Source: CAVSCR01 sp963726575 (lineage in GTDB: Bacteria; Actinomycetota; Actinomycetes; JAHEKZ01). Taken from it: a DNA stretch of 64,000 nucleotides. Made by a program: the position numbers and the translations under genes. Where the stretch lies: NCBI GenBank assembly GCA_963726575.1, contig CAVSCR010000001.1, positions 1 through 64,000 on the forward strand. Reading direction: 5' to 3'. The notes below the pieces were generated by a model, which saw nothing but the letters and a program-made list of their open reading frames with translations, was not told where the DNA came from and made no database searches. Positions 43,264 to 51,660 of this stretch are shown here, piece by piece (position 1 is the stretch's first letter; each line of letters starts with the position of its first letter).

Positions 43264-44267
43264 GATGCCGCTCCGGAGCCGTGTGCGGCCCGGCGCAGTC
43301 GGTCGCGGATCGCATGACCGACTCCGAGGTCCGGCGGCAGCACCGCGAGCACCACCGGTAGTCCGTCGTCGTCGGCGCGGTGCAGTGCGCCGTAGAGGTC
43401 GCGTGCGTAGTCGTCGACGTCATGAGGACGGCTCAGCGCCACCACCGACCCGTCGACGAAGCGTCCGTCGTCCACGTGCGTCGTGGCCAGCGCGAGGATG
43501 CCCACGCGGGTGTCGTCGCCGATCGCGGCGAGGGCGGCGTCGACGCCGTCGGCCTCGGTGAGGACGACACGCGCGGCCGGTGCGTAGTGGGACGGCAAGG
43601 TGCCGGGAGCGCTGATCGAGCCGTCGGCCGCCGCCAGAGCCAAGCCGGACAGCGCCTCGACCTGCTCCGCCGACACCGCACCAGGGCGCAGCACGCGGGG
43701 TTGCTCCCCGGTGGCGTCCACGATCGTCGACTCGACGCCAACCGGGCACGGGCCACCGTCGAGGATGCGGTCGCGATCGGGGTCGAGCAGGTCGCCGAGC
43801 TCGGCCATCACGTGCTGAGCCGTGGTCGGGCTCACCCGTCCGAACCGGTTGGCTGACGGAGCGGCCACGCCGTCGTCGAGATCGCGGAGGACGGCCTGGG
43901 TGAGGGGATGGTCGGGGCTGCGCAGCCCTACGGTGTCGGCCCCACCGGTCAGGTAGTCGCCCACGTCTGCGGCGCGCCGCAGCACGAGGGTGAGCGGCCC
44001 CGGCCAGACGTGCTGGGCGAGGACCCGCGCGTAGTCGGGGACCTCGCTGGCCCAGCGGTCCAGGCCATGCGCATCGGCCACGTGCACGATCACCGGGTGG
44101 TGGCTCGGTCGACCCTTGACCTGGTAGATCCGCGTGACGGCTTCGGGGTTCGTTGCGGCGGCGCCGAGGCCGTAGACGGTCTCGGTGGGCAGGGCCGCCA
44201 GACCTCCGGCGCGTAACACCGCGACCACCGACGCCACGTCGGTGGTCAGCAGGTCGGTCCCCGTCAC
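43260..44267 (-). CDS. Threonylcarbamoyl-AMP synthase (Sua5/TsaC)
   Basis: A 335-residue enzyme making threonylcarbamoyl-AMP from Thr, bicarbonate and ATP, the first step of t6A37 tRNA modification. The catalytic YrdC domain (about 8-205) has L-P-T-E-T-V-Y-G-L-G-A-A-A, I-Y-Q-V-K-G-R-P-S-H-H-P and S-A-N-R-F-G-R-V-S-P-T-T; a linker with V-E-S-T-I-V-D leads to the C-terminal Sua5 domain (about 240-330), so this is the long Sua5 form. The start is a GTG at 44267; longer frames upstream run into the promoter of whiB. It is a likely second copy or the housekeeping enzyme; I cannot tell without the genome. Confidence 0.9.
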   Translation of the reverse strand: MTGTDLLTTDVASVVAVLRAGGLAALPTETVYGLGAAATNPEAVTRIYQVKGRPSHHPVIVHVADAHGLDRWASEVPDYARVLAQHVWPGPLTLVLRRAADVGDYLTGGADTVGLRSPDHPLTQAVLRDLDDGVAAPSANRFGRVSPTTAQHVMAELGDLLDPDRDRILDGGPCPVGVESTIVDATGEQPRVLRPGAVSAEQVEALSGLALAAADGSISAPGTLPSHYAPAARVVLTEADGVDAALAAIGDDTRVGILALATTHVDDGRFVDGSVVALSRPHDVDDYARDLYGALHRADDDGLPVVLAVLPPDLGVGHAIRDRLRRAAHGSGAAS

Positions 44268-44337
44268 GGCGTCAGTGTCGTGGACGGGCGAGCGTCTGGA
44301 CAGCAAGCGGGCCCCGAGCCGGGGTCGCGGCGCGGGA

Positions 44338-44601
44338 TCAGGCAGCCGTGGCGGCGAGCTTGCGGGCCCGGCGCTGACGCGAGCGGCGCAGCGAGCGGCG
44401 CTCGTCCTCGCTGAGGCCACCCCAGACGCCGTAGTCCTGACGCGACTCCAGAGCGAACTCCAGGCAGGTCGCCAGAACGGGGCAGGCAGCGCAGATCCGC
44501 TTGGCGGCGATGATCTGGGGCACGGCGTCGCCGGTGGTGCCGATCGGGAAGAACAGGTCAGGGTCTTCTGAGAGGCAGGCAGCGCGGTTCTGCCAGTCCA
44601 T
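44338..44601 (-). CDS. WhiB1-type [4Fe-4S] regulator
   Basis: An 87-residue WhiB-like protein. Four cluster-binding Cys are at 9, 37, 40 and 46 (C-x(27)-C-A-A-C-P-V-L-A-T-C), followed by the G-V-W-G-G turn and the basic tail R-R-S-R-Q-R-R-A-R-K. The start M-D-W-x-x-R-A-A-C and the short length match WhiB1, an essential NO-sensitive regulator that binds SigA. In actinobacteria WhiB1 responds to NO and possibly cAMP through CRP. AAGGAG stands just before the ATG at 44601. The roughly 270 bases upstream contain no gene and should hold its promoter. Confidence 0.93.
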   Translation of the reverse strand: MDWQNRAACLSEDPDLFFPIGTTGDAVPQIIAAKRICAACPVLATCLEFALESRQDYGVWGGLSEDERRSLRRSRQRRARKLAATAA

Positions 44602-44875
44602 GGTGGTGCTCCTTGCAAGGTCGGGCCACGCGGGCAGGGCCGGGTGCGGGCGTGCTGTGCCTCACCGGATGTCCGCGGGCGGGACCTCGGGGGTGGCGTC
44701 GGGTCGATGCGGGGCTGCGTGGCGGCCGCGTCGGGGTCGATGACGCCGGCGGGCGTTGGCAGGTGTGGTTAGGACGTGCGGATCCGACACCGCGTTCCGA
44801 GCGGTTCCTGTGATTTCGCCGTGAGCTACGCGGCGACCTGCGTGCTTGTGACCAGGATCACGTCGTCGTCGAACC
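44602..44875. other. Intergenic region upstream of whiB
   Basis: No gene supported. The minus strand carries the whiB ribosome site and promoter region. Right after the metalloprotease stop (44876), one minus frame reads D-D-D-V-I-L-V-T-S-T-Q-V-A-A then stops, coding-like but only a dozen residues. Confidence 0.4.
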
Positions 44876-46576
44876 TCAGGCGGTGTGGGTCACCCTGACC
44901 CGGAACACCGAGCGGTTGTCGGTGGCAGTTCCACCGCAGGCGAACGACGTTCCGCGGTTGCAGGCGTACCTCGCGCTCGCGTTGATCAAGATGACGTCGA
45001 CCCGTGCGATCCCGGCCTGGTTGAACGGGATCTTGGTGACCACTGCAGCGCCGCGCACGAGCTTGATCCGCTGCATCGTGGCTCCGCCGCCGACCAGGTG
45101 GATCACGAGTCGTGCCGCCGAAGCCGTGAGCCCGCCCGGCCCGATGATCTCGACCTTCAGGTGCCCGTGTGCTGCGGAGGGCCGCGCGCCCAGACGGACC
45201 GAGGTGAGGTGCTTCAGCGGTGAGCTCGTCAGCCAGCCGCTGCTCTTGTGCTTCGCACCGAGGTTCACGATCAGGCTCGGCTTGGCTGCGTACTTCGCGT
45301 ACAGCGCACCGTCACCGCTTGGGTCCTGGTAGAGGTTGACGGGTGAGTCGTTGGCCGCCGTGAAGTCGGCGAACTGCGCCGAGAACGTCGTGTGGTGGGT
45401 CGCCCGGAGCGCCGTGTCGATGGCCTGGATCGAGTACGGCTTGCCGATCGCGTCGGCCCAGGCGGTACGGATCAAGACGGCGTTGTACGTGTCGCTGAGG
45501 TAGCGGATGAACACCCAGGATCCGTACGACGACAGGTACGACTGGTCGACGAGGTCCAACGACTGGTTCGGACGTTGCATCGGGCCGTCGGTCAGGTACT
45601 GCAGGTTGTCGTTGACGTCGGGGTAGACCTCGTCCTCCATCCAGGCCGCGGTCGACTCCATGAACCACGTGTCTTCGTACGAGTCGTAGTTGAACTGGAT
45701 GTCGTGGAAGAACTCGTGAGCCGCGGTGACCCGCAGGTTGTCGATCGGCGTGTTCGCGTGGCCGAACTCCAACGGTGAGTAGTCGTTGTCCAGGACGCAG
45801 TAGCCGTACGACTGGCGCTTGCGCAGCTGCTCGGGTGCACAGAAGCCGTAGAGCCCCTTCGTCCCGAGCTGAGACAGGTAGATGTCGATCTTCGGGATGT
45901 CGGCACCGGTGGCGACGCCACCGCGGTTGTCGGCCTTGGGCGGGTTGTAGCCCATGGTCGTGACCTCGGTGTTCCAGACGTTCTCCAGCTCGTGCAGCGT
46001 CTCGTCGACCTGGTCGGGGATGCCATTGGCCCCCGGGTTCAAGTCCGCGTCCAGGGCATCGGTCGCGGGGGGAGTGTCGCCGCGGGGGGTCAGAACGCTG
46101 GTCCAGTGCACGCAAAGGTGAGGCCCGCACGTGTACTGCTCCGCCGCGATCTCGGCCAAGGTCCATCCGCCGTACGGCCCGGGGTTCGCATCGGTCGGGC
46201 GGGCGAGGATCGCGCGGGCGGTCGTGCGGTCGGCGCCGGTGAGCAGGTGCGTCACGTGGGCCAGTGCCACCAGCGCCATGGTGGGGTCGGCCTGCGGCGC
46301 GCTGGCCACGGCCGGAGCGCTGGGTGACGGGCTGGCGGTGGCGGTCAGCGGGCTGGGCGACGCCGAAGCGGTCGGCCCGAAGATGGCCTCGGCCTGGTGC
46401 AGCACCGCCAGCGCATGGCTGGCCGGTGAGCGGTGCGCGGTCGAAGCGGCGCCCGTCGACGTGGCTCGTGCCGCGGGAGCGGCCGACGCGGCTGCGGCGC
46501 CCAGACCCTGCCCGAGCCCGAGTGCAATGGTGAGAACTGCGACTGACAGCGTGGGAATCAGACGGGACCGGCGCAC
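44876..46576 (-). CDS. Secreted zinc metalloprotease-like protein
   Basis: A 566-residue exported protein. From the GTG at 46576 (CTGGAGG upstream) it has a signal peptide (R-R-S-R, hydrophobic core, A-S-A-A-P), a long Ala/Ser/Pro/Thr-rich pro-region to about residue 95, and a catalytic domain with the zinc motif A-A-H-E-F-F-H-D (His287, Glu288, His291) and, 16-25 residues later, W-F-M-E-S-T-A-A-W-M-E-D with Glu307 as a possible third ligand. The domain matches putative metalloproteases of the MXAN_6640 type found in actinobacteria and myxobacteria. A C-terminal beta domain has Cys pairs. Likely released outside the cell to degrade protein. Monocistronic. Confidence 0.82.
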   Translation of the reverse strand: MRRSRLIPTLSVAVLTIALGLGQGLGAAAASAAPAARATSTGAASTAHRSPASHALAVLHQAEAIFGPTASASPSPLTATASPSPSAPAVASAPQADPTMALVALAHVTHLLTGADRTTARAILARPTDANPGPYGGWTLAEIAAEQYTCGPHLCVHWTSVLTPRGDTPPATDALDADLNPGANGIPDQVDETLHELENVWNTEVTTMGYNPPKADNRGGVATGADIPKIDIYLSQLGTKGLYGFCAPEQLRKRQSYGYCVLDNDYSPLEFGHANTPIDNLRVTAAHEFFHDIQFNYDSYEDTWFMESTAAWMEDEVYPDVNDNLQYLTDGPMQRPNQSLDLVDQSYLSSYGSWVFIRYLSDTYNAVLIRTAWADAIGKPYSIQAIDTALRATHHTTFSAQFADFTAANDSPVNLYQDPSGDGALYAKYAAKPSLIVNLGAKHKSSGWLTSSPLKHLTSVRLGARPSAAHGHLKVEIIGPGGLTASAARLVIHLVGGGATMQRIKLVRGAAVVTKIPFNQAGIARVDVILINASARYACNRGTSFACGGTATDNRSVFRVRVTHTA

Positions 46577-46631
46577 CGGGTCCTCCAGCAGTTGGGCCGC
46601 ACCTGGCGCACGGCACTCCACCGTAACTGCT

Positions 46632-48323
46632 TCAGGCGGGTGACTGATCCACCCAACGGGGTGACGTCGTGCGTGGCGGAAACAGCGCCGCCGGCCACCA
46701 CAGCAGCGACGGAGCCCCTCCTCGGCTGGCCGCCGCAAGGGCCGGCGCGAGGCTGGTGGCGTCGACCTTCGCGGCCGCGAGCCCGAAGGACTGCGCCAGC
46801 ATCAGCCAGTTGGGGCCGATCAGGTCGACGCCGCGGTGCAGGTCGCCGTCGCGGTCCTGGTCGAAGCGCAGCATGCCGTAGCCCTGGTCGTCGACCACCA
46901 GCACGGTCACCGCAAGGCGCTCCTGCACCACCGTCGCGAGCTCGCCGAGTGCCATGGCCAGGCCGCCGTCGCCGACCACGGCGAGCACGGGGTCGCCCCG
47001 CTGGGCGGCGCCGATCGCGGCGGGCAGTCCGAAGCCGAGAGTTCCCCAGCCCACCGGGTACTGCAGCCGTCGGGGGCGCGGCATCTGCGCGTAGCCGCCC
47101 ACCCAGTAGCCGGCCACCGCCATGTCGCAGACGACGACGCCGTGATCTGGCCACTCGTCGACGGCCTCGAGCAGCGGGAGAACTGACGCCGTGCGCCGGT
47201 CCTGCGCCAGCTCCCGTCGCACCGAGCCCGCGATGTCGTACGGCGCGTCGGCCCAGGGGTCGCGTGGGGCCAGTCGCACGGCCAGCGCATCGGCCACCAG
47301 TCCGACGTCGCCGACCAGGGTGAGCGTCGGCTGGTAGCTGTCCGACGGCGCCAGGTTCACGTCGATGTGCCGGGCCGGCAACCTCAGCGCGCCGTTGCGG
47401 GTGGTCATGCCGTCGAATGCGGTGCCGAACGACAGCAGGGCGTCGGCCTGGCCGATCAGCTCAGCGACGGCCGGCTCGTGGGGTGGTGCGTCGACCAGCA
47501 GGGGGTGTGCCGGCGGAAGCACGCCGCGTCCGGCGAAGGACGTGACGACCGGCGCGCCGAGCCGCCAGGCCAGGTCCGTGACGGTCTCCACGGCGTCCGC
47601 TGCCGCGACGCCCCCACCCACCCACACCAGCGGGCGGTCACTGCGGTTGAGCAGGTCGGCGGCAGCGGTGATGTCGGCCGGGCTGAACGGCTCCGGCTCG
47701 GCCACGGTCACCGGTTCCCCGACTCCCGCCGGGGCGGCGAGAACATCCGAGGGCACTCCGAGGTACACCGGGCCGCGGGGATGCTCGAGTGCGGTCTGCA
47801 CGGCGAGCACCGCAGCCTCGACGGCTGCTTCGGGGTCGGTGGGCTGCAGCACGGCCTTGGCCAGCGGCGAGAACATCGCGCCCTGGTCGCGCGACTCGTG
47901 CAGCAGCGCACCGGGGCGGGTCGAGCGACGGTGCCGGTTGCGGGGCCCTTCGGGCACGTCGCTGGCGATCACGATCACCGGCGAACCGCTGGCGGCAGCT
48001 TCGCCGAACGCGGCGATTGTGTTGGCCGCGCCGGGACCCGAGGTCACCAGCGCCACCCCGAGCCCACCGGTCGACCTGGCCAGACCGTCGGCGGCAAACG
48101 CAGCGGTCTGCTCGTGACGTACCCCGACGATGCGGACCGAGGTCGTGGGGGCACCGTCGGCACCGATGACGTCGATCCCTTGGTCGTCCTGCCCGCCTCC
48201 GCGCCAGAACGACAGGTTGTGGGCACCGGGAAGTCCGAAGACGGTGGTGACACCCGCATCGGCGAGCACCTGCAGAATGCGGGCAGCGGTGGTGCTGTGA
48301 GGGTCCGTGGCAGGCTTCGACAT
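46632..48323 (-). CDS. Acetolactate-synthase-like ThDP enzyme
   Basis: A 563-residue thiamine-diphosphate enzyme of the AHAS/benzoylformate-decarboxylase superfamily. PYR domain with catalytic Glu71 (V-R-H-E-Q-T-A-A-F-A-A-D-G) and V-T-S-G-P-G-A-A-N; central domain with V-W-V-G-G-G-V-A-A-A-D; PP domain with the ThDP/Mg2+ motif G-D-G-G-L-A-M-A-L-G-E-L, which ends V-V-D-D-Q-G-Y-G-M. The H-x-H of acetolactate synthases is lacking, so it may be a decarboxylase or carboligase. It is divergent from an aldehyde dehydrogenase with only 61 bases between; decarboxylation of a 2-keto acid to an aldehyde followed by its oxidation is the simple reading (inference). Start ATG 48323. Confidence 0.85.
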   Translation of the reverse strand: MSKPATDPHSTTAARILQVLADAGVTTVFGLPGAHNLSFWRGGGQDDQGIDVIGADGAPTTSVRIVGVRHEQTAAFAADGLARSTGGLGVALVTSGPGAANTIAAFGEAAASGSPVIVIASDVPEGPRNRHRRSTRPGALLHESRDQGAMFSPLAKAVLQPTDPEAAVEAAVLAVQTALEHPRGPVYLGVPSDVLAAPAGVGEPVTVAEPEPFSPADITAAADLLNRSDRPLVWVGGGVAAADAVETVTDLAWRLGAPVVTSFAGRGVLPPAHPLLVDAPPHEPAVAELIGQADALLSFGTAFDGMTTRNGALRLPARHIDVNLAPSDSYQPTLTLVGDVGLVADALAVRLAPRDPWADAPYDIAGSVRRELAQDRRTASVLPLLEAVDEWPDHGVVVCDMAVAGYWVGGYAQMPRPRRLQYPVGWGTLGFGLPAAIGAAQRGDPVLAVVGDGGLAMALGELATVVQERLAVTVLVVDDQGYGMLRFDQDRDGDLHRGVDLIGPNWLMLAQSFGLAAAKVDATSLAPALAAASRGGAPSLLWWPAALFPPRTTSPRWVDQSPA

Positions 48324-48384
48324 CGCTGCCCAGCCAACCACGGTCCGGCAGCGACGCCCAGCGGCGCACGGCAGGGAGGACGCG

Positions 48385-49878
48385 ATGTTCGAGAAGCGCA
48401 ACCCGGCCAACCATGCCGACGTCGTGTGGCGGGGCGAGCTCGCCGGCGCCGACGACCTGGTGCAGGCCGCTCGTTTGTCGCAAGTGGCTCAGCGCGGGTG
48501 GGCGGGCGTCCCCGCTCCGGTGCGCGGACGCGTCATCGCTCAGGTGGGGCGGCTGGTCGAGGCGAACCTGTCCGAGCTGGCCGACCTGATCACCCGCGAG
48601 ATCGGAAAGCCGAGCGCCGAGGCACGCGGTGAGGTGCAAGAGGTGGTGGACACCTGCGACTTCTTCCTCGGTGAGGGACGACGGCTCTACGGCCAGACCG
48701 TGCCGAGCGAGATGCCCGACAAGCAGCTGTTCACGTTCCGTTCGCCCGTGGGCTCGGTGATGGTGATCACCGCGGGCAACTTCCCAGCCGCCGTGCCGTC
48801 GTGGTACCTCGTGCCGGCGCTGCTGTGCGGCAACGCGGTGGTGTGGAAGCCCGCAGAGACGGCGAACGCCGTGGCGCACGCGCTCGCGTCGTTGTTCCAC
48901 GCCGGCGGCGTTCCGGACGAAGTGCTGCAGGTGGTTCCGGCGGACGGTGCCACAACGCAACAGGGGCTGCAACTCGCGCTCGACGCCGGCTACGTGAACA
49001 AGGTCGGCTTCACCGGGTCCACCGACGTCGGCCGCGTCGTCGGACGCATGTGTGGCGCGGCTCTGCAGACACCGTGTCTCGAGCTCGGTGGCAAGAACCC
49101 CATGGTCGTCATGCCCGACGCCGAGCTGCCCCTGGCCGTGGAGGGCGCTCTCTTCAGCGGTTTCGGCACTGCCGGCCAACGCTGCACGTCGTTGGGCACG
49201 GTCTGGGTGCACCGATCGGTGTACGAGCCGTTCCGCGCGGCGTTCGTGTCGGCCGTCGAGAACGCAGTGATCGGCGAACCCGACGGCGACGTGCTGTACG
49301 GGCCGATGATCGACCAGCGGTTCCTGGACCGGTTCGTGGAGTTCCTCGACCTCGTGCAGCCGCACCATCGGGTGCACGGCTCGACCGGCGTCGGTCGGAT
49401 CACGTCGACGAACCCGCGCAAGGGGTTTGTCGGCGACCCTGACGAGGGTTGGTACGCACACCCGACGATCGTCGAAGGTGTGCGGGCTGGTGATGCCTTG
49501 TACGACACCGAGACCTTTGGACCGATGGTTGGGCTGGGCGTGTTCGACGACCTGACCGAGGCGATCGGGCTGGCGAACGGTCACGGGTACGGGCTGTCGT
49601 CGGCCATCTACACCAGCGACCCGCAGTCGGTGTGGCGGTTCCGTGACGGGATCAACGCCGGCATGGTGAGCGTCAACAACTCGACCTCCGGCGCCGAGGC
49701 ACATCTGCCGTTCGGCGGGAATGGGCGCAGCGGCAACGGTTCGCGGCAGTCCGGAATCTGGGTGCTCGACCAGTTCACGCGTTGGCAGGCGATGAACTGG
49801 GATTACAGCGGACGGCTGCAGAAGGCGCAGATGGACGTGGCCGCGCTGCGTTGGGATCCTGAGTTCCGACTAGCGTGA
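48385..49878 (+). CDS. NAD(P)-dependent aldehyde dehydrogenase
   Basis: A 497-residue aldehyde dehydrogenase. Catalytic residues are visible: Asn132 (I-T-A-G-N-F-P), Lys155 (V-W-K-P-A-E), Glu233 (L-E-L-G-G-K-N-P) and nucleophile Cys267 (G-Q-R-C-T-S). G-F-T-G-S-T-D-V-G is the cofactor loop. The subgroup looks like ALDH7/succinic-semialdehyde-type enzymes, with the Q-R-C-T-S-L-G rather than Q-x-C sequence of the classical ALDH1/2. GGGAGG precedes the ATG. Divergent from the ThDP enzyme gene; they may share a promoter region and pathway. The TraR/DksA gene starts four bases after its stop. Confidence 0.92.
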   Translation: MFEKRNPANHADVVWRGELAGADDLVQAARLSQVAQRGWAGVPAPVRGRVIAQVGRLVEANLSELADLITREIGKPSAEARGEVQEVVDTCDFFLGEGRRLYGQTVPSEMPDKQLFTFRSPVGSVMVITAGNFPAAVPSWYLVPALLCGNAVVWKPAETANAVAHALASLFHAGGVPDEVLQVVPADGATTQQGLQLALDAGYVNKVGFTGSTDVGRVVGRMCGAALQTPCLELGGKNPMVVMPDAELPLAVEGALFSGFGTAGQRCTSLGTVWVHRSVYEPFRAAFVSAVENAVIGEPDGDVLYGPMIDQRFLDRFVEFLDLVQPHHRVHGSTGVGRITSTNPRKGFVGDPDEGWYAHPTIVEGVRAGDALYDTETFGPMVGLGVFDDLTEAIGLANGHGYGLSSAIYTSDPQSVWRFRDGINAGMVSVNNSTSGAEAHLPFGGNGRSGNGSRQSGIWVLDQFTRWQAMNWDYSGRLQKAQMDVAALRWDPEFRLA

Positions 49879-49882
49879 CGCC

Positions 49883-50212
49883 ATGAGCGACGTGGCGCAG
49901 GTGCTGGCCGACCGACGGGCCGAGGTCGAGGCGGAGATCGCCCACCTGCAGCGTCCCACGGACGAGTCCGGTGGAATCTCCTTCGGCAAGCGCGTGGGCG
50001 ACGGCACGAGCATCGCGGTGGAGCGGCTATCGCAGGTGGCGGCGTCCGACCGGCTGCAGGCGCTGCTCTCCGACGTCATGCGCGCCCAGCAGAAGCTGTC
50101 CGAGGGGACCTACGGAGTGTGCGAGACGTGCGGCCAACCGATCCCGGCCGAGCGCTTGGAGGCCCTGCCCTGGGCCGTGCAGTGCATCACCTGCCGCGCC
50201 GCCGCCGGGTAG
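49883..50212 (+). CDS. DksA/TraR-family zinc-finger protein
   Basis: A 109-residue protein with an N-terminal coiled-coil-like helix pair and a C-terminal four-Cys zinc finger, C-E-T-C-G-Q-P-I-P-A-E-R-L-E-A-L-P-W-A-V-Q-C-I-T-C. This is the DksA/TraR layout; G-T-Y-G-V-C-E-T-C-G is its hallmark. DksA-type proteins enter the RNA-polymerase secondary channel, but actinobacterial relatives may have other roles; the tip D-x-x-D/A motif of DksA is not evident. Cotranscription with the aldehyde dehydrogenase gene, four bases upstream, is likely. A strong hairpin follows at 50231. Confidence 0.88.
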   Translation: MSDVAQVLADRRAEVEAEIAHLQRPTDESGGISFGKRVGDGTSIAVERLSQVAASDRLQALLSDVMRAQQKLSEGTYGVCETCGQPIPAERLEALPWAVQCITCRAAAG

Positions 50213-50230
50213 TCCCATCCGCCCGCCCCC

Positions 50231-50263
50231 CTTTTGGAAGCAACGAACCGTTGCTTCCAAAAG
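50231..50263. terminator. Bidirectional stem-loop between convergent genes
   Basis: Perfect 14-base inverted repeat CTTTTGGAAGCAAC (50231-50244) and GTTGCTTCCAAAAG (50250-50263) with a 5-base loop GAACC. It lies between the DksA/TraR gene (plus) and the sulfotransferase gene (minus); the A/T-rich stem base would give a U-tract-like end on either strand. The GGAAGCAA core resembles the palindromic repeats at 32.6 and 39.5 kb. Confidence 0.75.
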
Positions 50264-50312
50264 AATGGAGGAAATCACTCGTTGTCCCCCGGGAATGAAG
50301 GTTTGGAGGGGG

Positions 50313-51220
50313 TCATCCCGCCAGATTGGTGTCCAATGCTCTGCGCATGCCCGCGTAGGACGCCAACCCGGTCGGCGGCGTGACGTCGGCCAGCCAGGCG
50401 GCTTCGAGCTCGCGACGCAGGTCGTCGGAGACGCGGAGGTGTCGCCCGATGACACCGTCTGGGGACACCTTCGACAGCTGCGAGGTCGCAGGCAGCCGCA
50501 TCCCCATCCGGATCGAGTCGAACAGTCCGGCGTCGTCGAATTTGGACTCGTGCTGCTTCATGAACCCGATCTGGGCCTGGCGCACCACGAGATCGCGGAG
50601 CTCGTCGTCGAGCAGAATGCCCAGGAAGTCGGCCACCGAGTCGACGGTTCCCGGTAGGTCGTCCTTCATCGTCTCGTAGCAGAACACGCGGACGTCCGGG
50701 TCGCGGCGCCGGGCCACATGGCGATGACGTGTTCATGGACTGCGCGCCGCGGCAGGTAGAACTCGCGCGCGAAGGTGTCGAAGTCGATGCTGTCGGCATC
50801 GAAGAAGACACCGGCTGCGAATCGGTAGTGGGACAACATCGCATCGGCCGGGTCCCGCAACACCACGATGTACCTGGCTCCTTGCGGTGCTTGGTCCAGG
50901 GGGCTGTGCGACTTGAAAACGTGAGGGCGAAGGTCCTGCTGGGCGGCACGGGCCTCTTCCTCTGCGGTGTGTGACAGACCGAGCCAGGGGACGACGTCGT
51001 TGATGTTGTCGAAGTCCATCGAGCCGCCGCTGCGAAGTCCGTGGACGATCTGCTGCATCCACGTGGTGCCGCATTTGGCCGGCGTCACCACGAAGACATC
51101 GTCGGGGTCGGGTCGATAGCCGTTCAGCAGTTCTTCGCCGTCTGGTGAGACGAAGTTGTCGAGGCGGGCCACGAGTTCGTCGACGGACGTGGGCCGGCTG
51201 AAGTCGGATTCGGCGGTCAC
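50313..51220 (-). pseudogene. PAPS-dependent sulfotransferase, frameshifted
   Basis: Sulfotransferase_1-family protein of about 300 residues in two frames. From GTG 51220: V-F-V-V-T-P-A-K-C-G-T-T-W-M-Q-Q (5'-phosphosulfate-binding loop), H-V-F-K-S-H with the catalytic His, and V-V-L-R-D-P-A-D-A-M-L-S-H-Y (3'-phosphate motif). The frame breaks at about 50705-50715; adding one base joins H-V-I-A-M-W to R-R-R-D-P-D-V-R-V-F-C-Y-E, the expected order, then K-D-D-L-P-G-T-V-D-S-V-A-D-F-L-G. Actinobacterial members sulfate glycolipids or small molecules. This is the only break that looks like a deletion rather than an insertion. Confidence 0.8.
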
Positions 51221-51287
51221 GAGCGAGTGTGCCCACGGTTCGGCGCAAACAGTCAAGTCCCCCCTGCGAGCGGCCGATCTTCCCCGC

Positions 51288-51656
51288 ATGACCGCGTCTG
51301 CCGATGACGGATACGACTTCTTCGCGAATGGCTCGCGCCAGGACGCGCCGGCCGTCGCGCCGGCCGTGACGCCTCCGGTCGTGCCGAACCGCGCGGCCAT
51401 GGTGCCGCCGGCAGCCCTGAAGCCGACCGGACCAACTCCCAAGCCGTCGCGCTTCGCCAAGAGCGACACGACGTTCGGGCCTGCAGGTCGCGTCATCGCC
51501 ACCATCGCCATGATCGTTCCGCTGGTGTTCTTCATTGCCACGGGGATCTTGACGTTCGACCCGTTCGTGCTGATCGGGGCCGGCATCTGGATCGGGCTCA
51601 TGGTCGTGGGCCTGCGTCAGGTGTGGCAGCCCGTGCAACACCACCACCGGCGCTGA
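51288..51656 (+). CDS. Small two-helix membrane protein
   Basis: A 122-residue protein with a soluble N-terminus rich in Pro and Ala (about 1-60), which may be disordered, and two transmembrane helices (about 68-88 and 92-112) ending in a His/Arg tail. No family is recognised. It is divergent from the broken sulfotransferase (67 bases between starts) and convergent on the flavoprotein gene. Confidence 0.6.
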   Translation: MTASADDGYDFFANGSRQDAPAVAPAVTPPVVPNRAAMVPPAALKPTGPTPKPSRFAKSDTTFGPAGRVIATIAMIVPLVFFIATGILTFDPFVLIGAGIWIGLMVVGLRQVWQPVQHHHRR

Positions 51657-51660
51657 GCGG

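Noticed and set aside
44825..44875. Coding-like dozen codons after the metalloprotease stop
   Set aside because: Too short, and the protease frame ends cleanly with a conserved-looking C-terminus.
47638..49704. 688-codon minus-strand frame opposite the aldehyde dehydrogenase
   Set aside because: Composition is typical of a G+C-rich antisense shadow; the plus strand has a complete dehydrogenase with all catalytic residues.
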